DNA of 64,000 bases. Source: Paenibacillus sp. SYP-B3998 (GTDB lineage: Bacteria; Bacillota; Bacilli; Paenibacillales; NBRC-103111). Positions 42,427 to 51,425 of this stretch are shown here, in pieces (the stretch's first letter is position 1; every line of letters starts with the position of its first letter). Position numbers and translations under genes: made by a program. The notes under the pieces are model-generated. The model was not told the origin of the DNA. It did no database searches and worked only from the letters and a program-made list of their open reading frames with translations. The DNA is taken from the NCBI RefSeq assembly GCF_010820665.1, contig NZ_JAAIKC010000001.1:558001-622000 (forward strand). Direction: 5' to 3'.

Positions 42427-43617
42427 ATGCAAGTAAAGTCAGATCTCAGCTTATTTCTACGTACCCAAGGCGCGGGGTACCTTCTGTTAGCCATACTTAT
42501 TTATGGGATTGGAACAGGTATTCTTGCTCCCATGAATGCGGTATATCTGAAGGATCGTCTTGATCTATCAAAAGGTGAAATCGCCTCCATATTCGCGATA
42601 TCGCTATTTCTGAACATGCTGATTACCTTGTCTGTTGGCATCATCAGCGATAGGTTAAAAGGAAAGAAAACGATTCCCATGATAGCGGCTGTGCTTTGTG
42701 CGAGCGGTCTCATCATCTATATGCAGGCAGACGATTATTCTAGCGCGCTAACAGGCATGTCCATTGCCGTTGCTCCCTCAGGCTTGATCATGGGGCAGCT
42801 CTTTGCCATGGCCCGCAATCATTTCCAGCAAAGAGCCGAGTCGATTCTGGAAATCGCATTGCTTTGGCTTCGGGCGGGCTATAGCGTTGGCTTTTTTATG
42901 GGATTGCTGTTGGGTGCTAATCTATACTTGCTAACAGGTTTCCAAGGGGTACTATGGGGGAATGTTGCTGGATATGTAGGTCTCTTCCTACTTTTATCCA
43001 TTTATAGCGAGGTGAAAGGGGGGAGTGCGGCGGCAGTCGTCAAAGGCGGCGAGCCATTCTCCTTGGCTATGTTAATCGCCCTTTTGATGCTTTTGTGTGC
43101 TGACGCCATCCGTGGTTTATATTTACCGTTAGTTTTCAATGAAAGGTTCGAAAGGCCAGATCTGATGTCGTACCTGTGGAGCGGTCAGGCTGTGTTCGAA
43201 CTGTTATTCATGACGCTGACGGGTTATTGGGCAGCCAAATACGGGAGTAAGTCTATTATGGTCTTAGGCGGTTTATGTGCGCTTATTACCTATACCGTTT
43301 ATACGACCACTGCTCCTATAGGTCTGTTTTTTGCAGTTCAACCGCTCTATTCGTTGTCGATCTCTATTTTATACGGGGTAGCAATGGGATACGTGCAGCG
43401 GATGTTTATAAACCATACGGGCTTTGGGGCAAGTTTGTATCTGTTCATTTCCCAAACAGCCTCCCTCATCGGCTATTTACTGCCCGTCCTGATTGAGGGG
43501 ATATCTCCTGCTATTTTTATGATACCTATTACGTTGGTGGTAGTGGCCCTCTTCATTATCGTCAAAGTGCTCTACACGGAAAAAAGATCCTTGAAATCAA
43601 ATGCGCTAGGAAGATAA
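42427..43617 (+). CDS. MFS transporter
   Basis: The 396-residue protein has twelve predicted membrane helices. A typical cytoplasmic loop between helices 2 and 3 reads GIISDRLKGKKT at about residues 72-83, the expected G-x-x-x-D-R-x-G-x-K/R-type motif of MFS carriers. The substrate is unknown; drug or sugar efflux is possible. It follows the Eis-like gene by 110 bases and ends with a terminator. Confidence 0.85.
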   Translation: MQVKSDLSLFLRTQGAGYLLLAILIYGIGTGILAPMNAVYLKDRLDLSKGEIASIFAISLFLNMLITLSVGIISDRLKGKKTIPMIAAVLCASGLIIYMQADDYSSALTGMSIAVAPSGLIMGQLFAMARNHFQQRAESILEIALLWLRAGYSVGFFMGLLLGANLYLLTGFQGVLWGNVAGYVGLFLLLSIYSEVKGGSAAAVVKGGEPFSLAMLIALLMLLCADAIRGLYLPLVFNERFERPDLMSYLWSGQAVFELLFMTLTGYWAAKYGSKSIMVLGGLCALITYTVYTTTAPIGLFFAVQPLYSLSISILYGVAMGYVQRMFINHTGFGASLYLFISQTASLIGYLLPVLIEGISPAIFMIPITLVVVALFIIVKVLYTEKRSLKSNALGR

Positions 43618-43632
43618 AGCGGAGTGAAGAAG

Positions 43633-43683
43633 GCCGTATCCTCAAAGTCAGCACAAGGCTGCTGCCGGGGATACGGCTTTTTC
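43633..43683 (+). terminator. Rho-independent terminator
   Basis: GCCGTATCC and GGATACGGC form a perfect 9-bp stem with a long loop, followed by TTTTTCG. Confidence 0.82.
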
Positions 43684-43844
43684 GTTTGCCAAGAATGGAT
43701 GTAACCATTGGACAATTATAACAAGTTAGGAATAATAGAGGATTTTATCCCTTGATTCCCGAAATCTCATTCTATAATTTACCGGTGCCTGTTTCTATAA
43801 TCAAAGTGCAAGGAAAAATAATTGCAATTTATAGGAGGTCAACA

Positions 43845-45197
43845 ATGAAAAAGACGAAAAATGCATTATCTATGGCAATGGTTGTGGCTGTGACAGTAAC
43901 TTCAGCAGCATGCGGTAATGGCGGTGGCAGCAAGCCGGCGGCTGTAACCTCCCCGGATGCAGCTGCATCCGTCAAACCAGTGGAAGCCGCTAAGGCCAAA
44001 GAGTTTAAGATGACCTTGCGACACATAGAAGTTAGAGATACAGCCAAATCGAATCTTGCGATTTTGCAGGATGTGGTTAAAGCCACCGAAGCGGAAGTAC
44101 CTGGACTCAAATTTGAGTTGGATGGTGTTGAGGATGTTGTCAATCGTGACACCAAACTCAAAGCTGAAATGCAAGCAGGCAGTCCTCCGCCAATTTTCGA
44201 CTTATTCGGTGGCGCAGATACGACGAATTACGCCAAGGCGGGCAGATTGCTTGAGCTGACTCCGATTATTGCAGAGCTTGGATTGAAAGACAAGTTCATG
44301 AACTTGAACGAATTTTCGGTGGATGGCAAAGTATATGGACTTCCTCGATCGGGATTTATTGAAGGCGTTTTCTATAATAAAAAGATGTTCGCTGAAGCTG
44401 GTGTCCAAGTTCCCAAAACCTGGGATGAATTTCTGAAAGTATGTGAAGCGCTTAAAGCGAAAGGAATTACGCCGATTGCCATGGGTGGAGGCTCTGGCGA
44501 TGGTTGGGTCATTAACATGCTCACGAACACATTGATGGTTCGCCTTGGCGGTCCAGAAATTCAAGAAGGTTTCGCAAAGGGCAAGTCCAAGTGGACAGAT
44601 GCGCCTGTAATTGAAGCGTTTAAAAAGCTGGAGGAGCTCAAGCAAAAAGGATATTTAGACAAAAATGTAATCGCTACCAAATATGCCGATGGTCAGGCCA
44701 AATTTTATACAGGCCAAGCTGGCATGCTGTTCGATGGAAGTTGGGCGGCATCTGGCATCATGGGCAAGAATTCTAAGGTAGCCGATGACGCAAGCTTCTT
44801 TAATTTCCCGAGCATGGGCGGTCCTGGAGACGATATGATTAACGGCGGTTGGTCGAATGGTTACGGTTTTTCTTCTAAGCTGAATGAAAATGAGCTGAAA
44901 GCGGTTAAATCATTTATCAAAAACTTCTATACAGAAGCTAATCAAAAACGTGCTTTGAAAGAATCCGGTAACACGCCAGCGCTTAAGCTATCGGATATCG
45001 GAGATGCCAAAGGATTAGTGGCGGAAGTCGTTCAAGGCCAAGTATCTGCCAAGAAAGGCGCCTTCCCTGCATTTGATGCGCTGGTTTCACCTGCTGTGAA
45101 GAAAACGTTGGAGGCAACTATGGAAGAACTCCTCGGAGGCAAAGTAACCCCGGAAAAAGCTGCTGAAAAAATGCAAGCGGCACAAACGGCTAAATAA
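43845..45197 (+). CDS. Sugar ABC transporter substrate-binding lipoprotein
   Basis: The 450-residue protein has a signal peptide ending in the lipobox SAAC (about residues 21-24) and a Gly/Ser/Ala linker. A family 1 solute-binding fold follows (VYGLPRSGFIEGVFYNKKMF, GVQVPKTWDEFLKVCEALKA, GQAGMLFDGSWAASGIMGKN). It captures an oligosaccharide or sugar for the two permeases downstream. AGGAGGTC precedes ATG 43845. A weak TTGATT/TATAAT pair with a 15-base spacer lies at 43752-43778. Confidence 0.93.
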   Translation: MKKTKNALSMAMVVAVTVTSAACGNGGGSKPAAVTSPDAAASVKPVEAAKAKEFKMTLRHIEVRDTAKSNLAILQDVVKATEAEVPGLKFELDGVEDVVNRDTKLKAEMQAGSPPPIFDLFGGADTTNYAKAGRLLELTPIIAELGLKDKFMNLNEFSVDGKVYGLPRSGFIEGVFYNKKMFAEAGVQVPKTWDEFLKVCEALKAKGITPIAMGGGSGDGWVINMLTNTLMVRLGGPEIQEGFAKGKSKWTDAPVIEAFKKLEELKQKGYLDKNVIATKYADGQAKFYTGQAGMLFDGSWAASGIMGKNSKVADDASFFNFPSMGGPGDDMINGGWSNGYGFSSKLNENELKAVKSFIKNFYTEANQKRALKESGNTPALKLSDIGDAKGLVAEVVQGQVSAKKGAFPAFDALVSPAVKKTLEATMEELLGGKVTPEKAAEKMQAAQTAK

Positions 45198-45314
45198 TGT
45201 ACGCTACATGAGCAGTTGGACACCGCCTGTAAACGGTGGTGTCCTGATTTAGAGCTATTTACGCAGCACCTCCGCGACAATCACGTCATTATTATCAAAA
45301 AGAGGGGGGATATC

Positions 45315-46199
45315 ATGAATAAAGTATTACGGAATCCGCTTGCCTATGTGCTGTTTGTCGTTCCGGCCTTGGTGCTTTACATGACCTTTTACATCGTACC
45401 CATGCTCAGCTCCTTGAAATATTCGGTGACGAGTTGGAACGGGATTAATGAAGCGACCTTTAATGGTTTGGATAATTTCCTTAAAGCTTATCAGGACGAG
45501 AAATTTTGGGTTGCACTCAAGAACAATATTTATTTCGTCTTATTCTCGGTGTTCGTGCAAATACCGGTCATTATTTTCTTTGCGATTCTGATAAGCGGTG
45601 CTCGTAGATTTCTTGGTTTCTACAAAACAACGGTGTTTTTACCGAGTATTCTGTCGACAGCGATTGTAGGCGTGATCTGGCAGTTTATTTACCATCCTGA
45701 CGCTGGTCTGATTAATCAACTGCTGCGCACCGTCGGGCTAGAGAAATGGACGCATGCATGGCTAGGCGAAGAAGGATATGCGATGCTTGCTATACTCGTC
45801 ACGAATGGTTGGCAGTGGACTGGATTTTATATCGTTCTGGTATTGGCTGCCATTTTCTCGATATCCAAAGAAGTGCAAGAAGCAGGGGAAATCGACGGTG
45901 CCATCGGTTGGTTGAAAGCGCGTCATATTACGGTTCCTTTGATAAGACCTGTTATCCTCGTGGTTATGATGTTATCGATCACAGGAGCGATGAAAGCATT
46001 GGATATCGTGTTTATTATGACAAGAGGCGGTCCGTTCGGAAGTTCTGAGGTCATGGCTACTTACATGTACAAGCAAGCTTATTCGATGTCACTCTTTGGC
46101 TATGCTAATGCAATATCCATAATCATCTTCTTATTCACTGTCCTATTGACATTAATCTTCCATTTCATCACCAAAAGGTCAGAGGAGGTCGAATACTAA
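45315..46199 (+). CDS. Sugar ABC transporter permease 1
   Basis: The 294-residue protein has six membrane helices and the permease EAA motif (EAGEIDGAIGWLKARHITVP at about 195-214). It corresponds to the MalF/UgpA-type subunit. AGGGGGGAT precedes ATG 45315. Together with the substrate-binding and second permease genes it forms one operon; no ATPase is present, so a shared MsmX-type ATPase elsewhere is likely. Confidence 0.93.
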   Translation: MNKVLRNPLAYVLFVVPALVLYMTFYIVPMLSSLKYSVTSWNGINEATFNGLDNFLKAYQDEKFWVALKNNIYFVLFSVFVQIPVIIFFAILISGARRFLGFYKTTVFLPSILSTAIVGVIWQFIYHPDAGLINQLLRTVGLEKWTHAWLGEEGYAMLAILVTNGWQWTGFYIVLVLAAIFSISKEVQEAGEIDGAIGWLKARHITVPLIRPVILVVMMLSITGAMKALDIVFIMTRGGPFGSSEVMATYMYKQAYSMSLFGYANAISIIIFLFTVLLTLIFHFITKRSEEVEY

Positions 46200-46200
46200 T

Positions 46201-47028
46201 ATGAGAAGAACGGCAAGCGGTATGATCCGGCATCTGATTCTTGTACTGTATTTAATTATTGTCTTATACCCGCTCCTCTTCATTCTTAATTCATCCTTTA
46301 AAAACAATTCAGAGGTCGTCCTGCATCCGTGGGGTCTTCCCGAAAAATTCAAAATAGAAAACTATGTGGATGCATTCGCAAGTTCACATATCGGTAGTTA
46401 TTTTATGAATAGCTTGTATGTGAGTACGACTGCAACGACTGCTGCTATCTTGCTTGCGACGGCAATCGCTTATGCCATAACGAGAATGAAGTTTCCCAAA
46501 GTGAGCAAGCTGGTGTACGGAATTCTGCTGCTTTCATTGCTCATCTCGCCAGCATCGCTGCTCATTCCCTTATATATCATGATCAAGAAGCTGGGGATCT
46601 ACAATACGCCTTTTGCGTTGATTGTTCCGTATACAGCCTTCAGTATTCCGCTTTCTGTGTTTGTCATTGCTGCGTTCTTGAAATCCATTCCCAAGGAGCT
46701 GGAGGAAGCGGGCATTATGGACGGACTTTCCGTATATGGCTTACTCTGGCGCATTGTTATGCCGCTGACGCTGCCAACGCTTGTGACGGTATTTATTTTG
46801 AACTTCATGGGGCATTGGAATGAATTCATTATGGCGAACCTCTTTTTATCCAGTCAAGATCTAAGGACATTACCTGTTGCCGTTGTCTCTTTCATGGACA
46901 AATTTCAGATGAACTACGGAGCTCTTACGGCATCTGTTATGATTAGCGCGATACCGGTTATTATCGTGTATACGGTTTTGCAACGGCACATTATACAAGG
47001 GGTTACCTCGGGGAGTGTGAAGGGGTAA
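46201..47028 (+). CDS. Sugar ABC transporter permease 2
   Basis: The 275-residue protein has six membrane helices and the EAA motif EELEEAGIMDGLSVYGLLWR at about 163-182. It corresponds to the MalG/UgpE-type subunit. It begins one base after permease 1, with GAGGAGG inside the end of that gene, so translation is coupled. A MITE copy with a strong hairpin follows. Confidence 0.93.
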   Translation: MRRTASGMIRHLILVLYLIIVLYPLLFILNSSFKNNSEVVLHPWGLPEKFKIENYVDAFASSHIGSYFMNSLYVSTTATTAAILLATAIAYAITRMKFPKVSKLVYGILLLSLLISPASLLIPLYIMIKKLGIYNTPFALIVPYTAFSIPLSVFVIAAFLKSIPKELEEAGIMDGLSVYGLLWRIVMPLTLPTLVTVFILNFMGHWNEFIMANLFLSSQDLRTLPVAVVSFMDKFQMNYGALTASVMISAIPVIIVYTVLQRHIIQGVTSGSVKG

Positions 47029-47044
47029 GTCTTCGGCTTAAAAT

Positions 47045-47206
47045 GGGATTTCCAAAAGCAAGTTTAAGATTTTTTAGGCCCCACTTTGAGCTAATCTTCG
47101 TGCAAAAAAAACCTTCAAATCCATCACTTTACTAGTGGATTTGAAGGTTTTTTTACGTGGAATTTGGGACTCTCTCTTTCATGTAAACACTCAGGGGACA
47201 GTTCCT
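47045..47206. mobile_element. MITE-like element, copy 2
   Basis: This diverged copy of the element at 3434 begins about GGGATTTCCAAAAG and ends CTCAGGGGACAGTTCC. Its terminal repeats are more decayed than in copy 1, but internal blocks are nearly identical. It has no gene. Its internal hairpin is better paired than in copy 1. Confidence 0.72.
47110..47154 (+). terminator. Terminator inside MITE copy 2
   Basis: AACCTTCAAATCCA and TGGATTTGAAGGTT form a perfect 14-bp stem with a 12-base loop, followed by TTTTT. It lies 82 bases after the last sugar-permease gene and has probably been taken over as the operon terminator. Confidence 0.8.
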
Positions 47207-47358
47207 TTGCGTGTGTTAACGACAACAAGGAGAGTACGGTTAAATAGGAGTATGACTCCTAGGCGTTAATCTTTTATAATGAAAGGGGGAGTGAATTCAA
47301 CCAAATGCCCAATCGTGTAGGACAAATGAGTGCGCTATTTGATCCTATCTTTTTCCGT

Positions 47359-47655
47359 CTATTCCTCCATTTGGACGAACAGAATGCCGTCTCGTAGAAT
47401 GACTTCATAATTGGCTAGTTGGGCGCTAGGTATATTATGGCAGCGTCCAGTATGTGTCTCGAATGTCCAACCGTGGAGCGGACACACAAGTTCTCCGTCT
47501 TCGAGCTCGACGGTATCGCCAGCATGCGGGCATTTGCGAGACATCAGTTTGAAACCGTCTTCTTCTTCGAATAGAAAATAAGGTCTGCGCTCTACCTGGA
47601 CTTCTGCGGGGAAAGCTTCAAATTGTTCTCTCGTTCCAATGGCGATTTCTTTCAT
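47359..47655 (-). CDS. Rieske [2Fe-2S] protein
   Basis: The 98-residue protein binds a Rieske cluster through C42-x-H44 in KCPHAGDTVE and C58-x-x-H61 in VCPLHGWTF. It has no membrane anchor and no fused oxygenase, so it is a small ferredoxin-like or NirD-like subunit. GGAGATCACG precedes the ATG on the minus strand. It is divergent from csaA, and its partner is not in the window. Confidence 0.92.
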   Translation of the reverse strand: MKEIAIGTREQFEAFPAEVQVERRPYFLFEEEDGFKLMSRKCPHAGDTVELEDGELVCPLHGWTFETHTGRCHNIPSAQLANYEVILRDGILFVQMEE

Positions 47656-47843
47656 GACGTGATCTCCTTTTCGAAATGGGTAGTTCGATTATACGCCACA
47701 TTCGATTTATATACCAAATGAGGGGAAGAATGAGACGTGGCGGCCATGCGCAAGGTAGGAATTGTAGGGGTGTTTTTCTTACGCAGTTAGCCGATGATGG
47801 GAAAGTGTGCAAAGACCAAAGGACAAAGAATTGAGGAGGATAT

Positions 47844-48173
47844 ATGGCTACGTTTGAAGATTTTGCTGTTTTAGATATCCGTATCGGTACGGTTGTTAAA
47901 GCTGAATTTTTCCCAGAGGCTAAAAAGCCTGCAATCAAATTAGAAATTGATTTTGGAACTTTAGGGATTAAAGCTTCTTCGGCGCAAATAACGCGCAGAT
48001 ATGACCCGGAGACATTAATAGGGAAACAAGTAGCTGCTATAGTGAATTTTCCTCCTAGGCGTATAGCTGGTTTTAAATCCGAAGTACTGGTGTTAGGAGC
48101 GACTCCTGAAGAAGGAGATGTAGTGCTCTTGCAGCCCGATGTTTTTGTTGAAAATGGAAGTCCCATTTCTTAG
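47844..48173 (+). CDS. csaA: Export-related chaperone CsaA
   Basis: The 109-residue protein is a complete tRNA-binding-domain-like CsaA: FAVLDIRIGTVVKAEFFPEA, then KLEIDFGTLGIKASSAQITR, with the FPPRRIAGFKSEVLVLG segment. CsaA binds unfolded precursors and assists export in Bacillales. GGAGGATAT precedes the ATG. A perfect 15-bp hairpin terminator follows. Confidence 0.93.
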   Translation: MATFEDFAVLDIRIGTVVKAEFFPEAKKPAIKLEIDFGTLGIKASSAQITRRYDPETLIGKQVAAIVNFPPRRIAGFKSEVLVLGATPEEGDVVLLQPDVFVENGSPIS

Positions 48174-48218
48174 TGTGCAAGGGATGAAAGGAATTTAGCT
48201 TCCCTTCTGTCAAATAAA

Positions 48219-48260
48219 GAGGAGCTTCGCCATTGTTTGCATGGCGAAGCTCCTCTTTTG
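48219..48260. terminator. Bidirectional terminator
   Basis: GAGGAGCTTCGCCAT and its exact complement form a perfect 15-bp stem with loop TGTTTGC, followed by TTTTG. It lies between csaA and the convergent siderophore-binding gene. Confidence 0.9.
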
Positions 48261-48276
48261 CAATCAAAATCCGTTC

Positions 48277-49236
48277 TTATAGCTTTTCAAACCTAGTTTT
48301 AATGTCCTGAACGAGCAATTTTGCAGCGATGATGCCTCCGGAAGTATTCCAAATGGGCTCATTCACGCTAAAGGTACGTTGTTTTTTGACGACATTCAAG
48401 TTTTGGGCAAGCGGACTTTGTAACCATTCGTCCATGGTTTTCGAGGCCTCCGTCTCCCCCTTGCGGTCAGACACAAAATAGAAGAATACGTCTCCGTCCA
48501 GCACGTCAATTTGTTCCTTGGTAATGTCAGCAGAGAAATCATCTTTATTTTGAGCATCGGGCCGTGCAAAGCCCAACTGCTTGAGAACGATGCCGGCAAA
48601 ATTATTTTTATAATACACACGTACCTTTCCAGGTTGGAAACGGGCTAGTGAGATCCGCTGCTTCGTTTTCTCCCCGAGAGACGCTTTGGTTTGTTCAATG
48701 ATTTGGTTGTACGCGTCCACAATAGATTTCCCTTGAGCTTCTTTATTCAATGCCTGAGCATAAAGCTGGAAGTTCTCAATCATACTGTCGCCCAAATTTT
48801 CTGTGAAAACAGTAGGGGCAATGCTAGAAAGTTGTGGATAAATTTTTTCCTGACGAACTTTGGTTCCAAGAATTAAATCCGGTTTCAAGCTGGCAATCAG
48901 CTCTAGATTCGGCTGCGTCTCATCGCCTAGCACTTCAACCCCTGTCATTCGGTCTTTGATATGATCGAACCACGGTTCGCCAATCCAAGATTTGACCGCA
49001 CCTACAGGTTTAATTCCTATTTCTAACAGGGACTCGGTGCCTTGGTTGGTTAATACGACGATACGTTGTGGCGTACCTTTTATCGTGGACGCCCCCATTG
49101 CATGCTTAATTGTTCGTGTTTCAACGCTTCCAGCAACTTGTTCAGTAGGGAGCTCTTTCACCTTTCCACATGCGGTAACTAGAAGTGAAACAAAGAGTAA
49201 AGCAACCAGTGCATAAATACCTTTTGACTTAAACAA
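48277..49236 (-). CDS. Iron-siderophore ABC binding lipoprotein
   Basis: The 319-residue protein starts at TTG 49236 with GGAAGGGG upstream. It has a signal peptide with lipobox LVTAC (about 15-19) and a FecB/TroA-type fold: PQRIVVLTNQGTESLLEIGI, then KPDLILGTKVRQEKIYPQLS. It should bind a ferric siderophore. No permease or ATPase is next to it, so it must use components encoded elsewhere. A Fur box 65 bases upstream shows iron control. The upstream ATG gives 15 extra residues without a ribosome binding site. Confidence 0.92.
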   Translation of the reverse strand: MFKSKGIYALVALLFVSLLVTACGKVKELPTEQVAGSVETRTIKHAMGASTIKGTPQRIVVLTNQGTESLLEIGIKPVGAVKSWIGEPWFDHIKDRMTGVEVLGDETQPNLELIASLKPDLILGTKVRQEKIYPQLSSIAPTVFTENLGDSMIENFQLYAQALNKEAQGKSIVDAYNQIIEQTKASLGEKTKQRISLARFQPGKVRVYYKNNFAGIVLKQLGFARPDAQNKDDFSADITKEQIDVLDGDVFFYFVSDRKGETEASKTMDEWLQSPLAQNLNVVKKQRTFSVNEPIWNTSGGIIAAKLLVQDIKTRFEKL

Positions 49237-49300
49237 AACAATTCCCCTTCCGAAATAGTAATAATTGCAGCCGATTTCCATCGCTTTTTTCGGAAATTTC

Positions 49301-49319
49301 GATAATGATTATTATTATT
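49301..49319. promoter_or_regulatory. Fur box
   Basis: GATAATGATTATTATTATT matches 17 of 19 positions of the Fur consensus. It lies just upstream of the siderophore-binding gene. Confidence 0.88.
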
Positions 49320-49381
49320 AATGTGAATTTTAAAAAAAGACTTCTAGCCGATGGAAAGTAGCTTGTAAGAAAGCGGCAATG

Positions 49382-49417
49382 TGTTACAGTTGTAACATAT
49401 GTTTTACGTTTGTAACA
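49382..49417. promoter_or_regulatory. TetR-type operators (TGTAACA)
   Basis: TGTTACA-GT-TGTAACA at 49382-49397 is a perfect 16-bp palindrome. Another TGTAACA follows at 49411, and one more overlaps the start region of the regulator at 49489-49495. The spacing suggests autoregulation by the TetR protein encoded at 49497. Confidence 0.75.
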
Positions 49418-49496
49418 TTAATATAAAACGGGGTATTATGCAATGCTTGGCGAGGCCAAACGCGCTAAAATAGACAAAACTAAGGATGTGTAACAT

Positions 49497-50063
49497 GTGA
49501 TTGAGCCTGCCAATAAACTGTCCTTACGCTCGCAGGAATGGATTCAAACGGCCTTATTTCAACTTATGGAAAAAAAACCGTATTCTCAAATTTCAATAAC
49601 GGAAATTGCGGATCGAGCTGGGCTAGCCCGACAAACGTTTTACCGCAACTATCTGGATAAGGATGAGATATTATTAAAGTATTTAAATGGGCTGATGATC
49701 GGGATGTGGAAGGATTTCAACCAGAGCCAATCGTACAGCGAGGATATGTTTATCATGCTGTTTCGAAACTGGCAGCTTCATGCTCCCAGAGCATTAATCC
49801 ATAATATTATGCTTACGGACCGTAAAATCAGGCAAATCATTTATAAGAGTTTAAGCGAATTTATCGATGAGCTATTCATCAATAACGATGAGGAATCAAC
49901 AGCCGATCAAGCGACTAACAGCCGCCGTTATGCGCAAAAGTCTTTTTCTGCGCTTGTCCATGTCATGCTCATTGAGTGGACCTTACAGGAATATAATATG
50001 TCCCCTGAAGAGATGGGGAGATTAGTAAATGAGTTATCGGCCTCGATGAGGACGTTTTTATAA
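49497..50063 (+). CDS. TetR family transcriptional regulator
   Basis: The 188-residue protein has an N-terminal TetR helix-turn-helix (SITEIADRAGLARQTFYRNY at about 35-54) and a helical ligand domain. The start is GTG, with AAGGATG upstream. TGTAACA operators lie in its own promoter. The target beyond itself is unknown. The neighbouring Fur-controlled gene is separated by the operator region, so the two could share control. Confidence 0.88.
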   Translation: MIEPANKLSLRSQEWIQTALFQLMEKKPYSQISITEIADRAGLARQTFYRNYLDKDEILLKYLNGLMIGMWKDFNQSQSYSEDMFIMLFRNWQLHAPRALIHNIMLTDRKIRQIIYKSLSEFIDELFINNDEESTADQATNSRRYAQKSFSALVHVMLIEWTLQEYNMSPEEMGRLVNELSASMRTFL

Positions 50064-50380
50064 AAAGGCGTTTACCGTGCTCATGAAGCGTTTACTTCTA
50101 GAACGACTTCGCTTAAGAAAACTATCCATCAGATAATTGCTGCTCAAGGTTGAATATTTATCGAGAAGAAAGACAATATTAGGAAATAGAGGAGTGGGCT
50201 GGGTTAATTCGCTAAAGCGACTTGATTTAGCTTCTTCTTTTTACTCCATTATTGAGCAGAGCAGTGGTATAATAGTCGTCAGAGTAAGCTTGAGATTATC
50301 AACTTGTGTTATAATGATAACTATGCGCTATATACTTTTATTTCATTAAAAAGAGAAGCTTATGCTTGGAGGGAATACTC
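50064..50380. other. 317-base gap before the synthase gene
   Basis: No gene is supported here. An open frame from 50137 has no ribosome binding site. A TATAAT at about 50267 and another AT-rich -10-like stretch near 50325 could serve the synthase gene, but no matching -35 is clear. Confidence 0.35.
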
Positions 50381-51187
50381 ATTACTAACGTCGTCCTGAA
50401 TGATGCAATGACCATGTTAAAGAAAACGAGCCGTACTTTTTATATTCCGATAAGTAGTTTGGATTTAGGTTTAAGAGAAGCGGTAACCTCCGCCTATCTT
50501 TGCATGCGGGCTATCGACGAAATCGAAGATCATGATGAAATTTCAGATTCATTAAAAGTAGAACTCCTAAGGGGGGTACATGAAGCATTCCAATCCCCGC
50601 ATATAATTGAAGCCACACAAAAGGTACTGGCGCCATATGCATCTGTCTTACCGGCAGTTACAATGCAGCTAGATGAGTGGGCGCTTCTTTGTCCGTCTAC
50701 GGCAGCTCCAATCGTGTTTCGTTACATTGGAGAGATGGCTTTGCAAATGTCTGAGTGGGTTGAGAAAGAGTGGAACATTCAAACGGAAGAGGACTTGGAC
50801 CGTTATACATATAGCGTGGCTGGCATGGTGGGCGAAATGTTATCCGAGCTATGGCTGTGGCACGATGGTACGCAATCGGATTTAACCAAGGCTGTTGGAT
50901 TTGGAAGAGGACTGCAGGCTGTGAATATTCTCCGCAATCGTGTAGAGGATCTCAAACGAGGCGCCGACTTCTTTCCTAATGGATGGGATTTTAAGGAAAT
51001 GCAAGCGTACACGCGCCGCAATTTGCAAATAGCCGATTCCTACATTGCAGATCTGAAAGAAGGTCCTGCATTGAAGTTTTGCAAAATTCCACTAGCACTT
51101 GCGCATGCGACAGTTAATCTGATCGCTGCAGGCGGGAACAAGTTAACGCGGGATGCGGTTCTCAAAATTGTAAGCCGGGTAACTTAG
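50381..51187 (+). CDS. Squalene/phytoene synthase family protein
   Basis: The protein (about 268 residues) has the two aspartate-containing motifs of trans-isoprenyl head-to-head synthases: YLCMRAIDEIEDHDEI and a second RNRVEDLKRGADFF. It should join two prenyl diphosphates or act on a related substrate. GGAGGG lies seven bases before ATT at 50381, which would be a rare start. The alternatives are TTG 50366, which overlaps that site, and ATG 50408. No desaturase or cyclase is adjacent, so the product is not evident. Confidence 0.85.
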   Translation: MTNVVLNDAMTMLKKTSRTFYIPISSLDLGLREAVTSAYLCMRAIDEIEDHDEISDSLKVELLRGVHEAFQSPHIIEATQKVLAPYASVLPAVTMQLDEWALLCPSTAAPIVFRYIGEMALQMSEWVEKEWNIQTEEDLDRYTYSVAGMVGEMLSELWLWHDGTQSDLTKAVGFGRGLQAVNILRNRVEDLKRGADFFPNGWDFKEMQAYTRRNLQIADSYIADLKEGPALKFCKIPLALAHATVNLIAAGGNKLTRDAVLKIVSRVT

Positions 51188-51425
51188 AGCGAGGCTGGCT
51201 GATCTACCGAGTTTTATTTTAAATAAGAAGAATTAGAAGCCAACTGCTTTAAGCACTGGCTTTTTCGCTTTATGCTGCAGGCTTCTAAGAATAGATTAAT
51301 TCCAACTAATCCGCTAAGTATAGTTTACAAAATGGATGGTAGTTATTACAATAAACTCAAGGTGCTTTGACAAAGGAAATCACATCGTAGAGGTTGGGGC
51401 ATGATCAAATCCAGAGGTGATGACG

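Noticed and set aside
43752-43778. A strong sigma-A promoter before the sugar ABC operon
   Set aside because: TTGATT and TATAAT are present, but the 15-base spacer is too short for a confident call.
47305-47397. A 30-codon ORF (MPNRVGQMSALFDPIFF-type)
   Set aside because: The start is preceded by a TATAAT and AGGGGGAG, but the ORF runs into the Rieske gene from the other side and has no recognised relative. It is kept only as a possibility.
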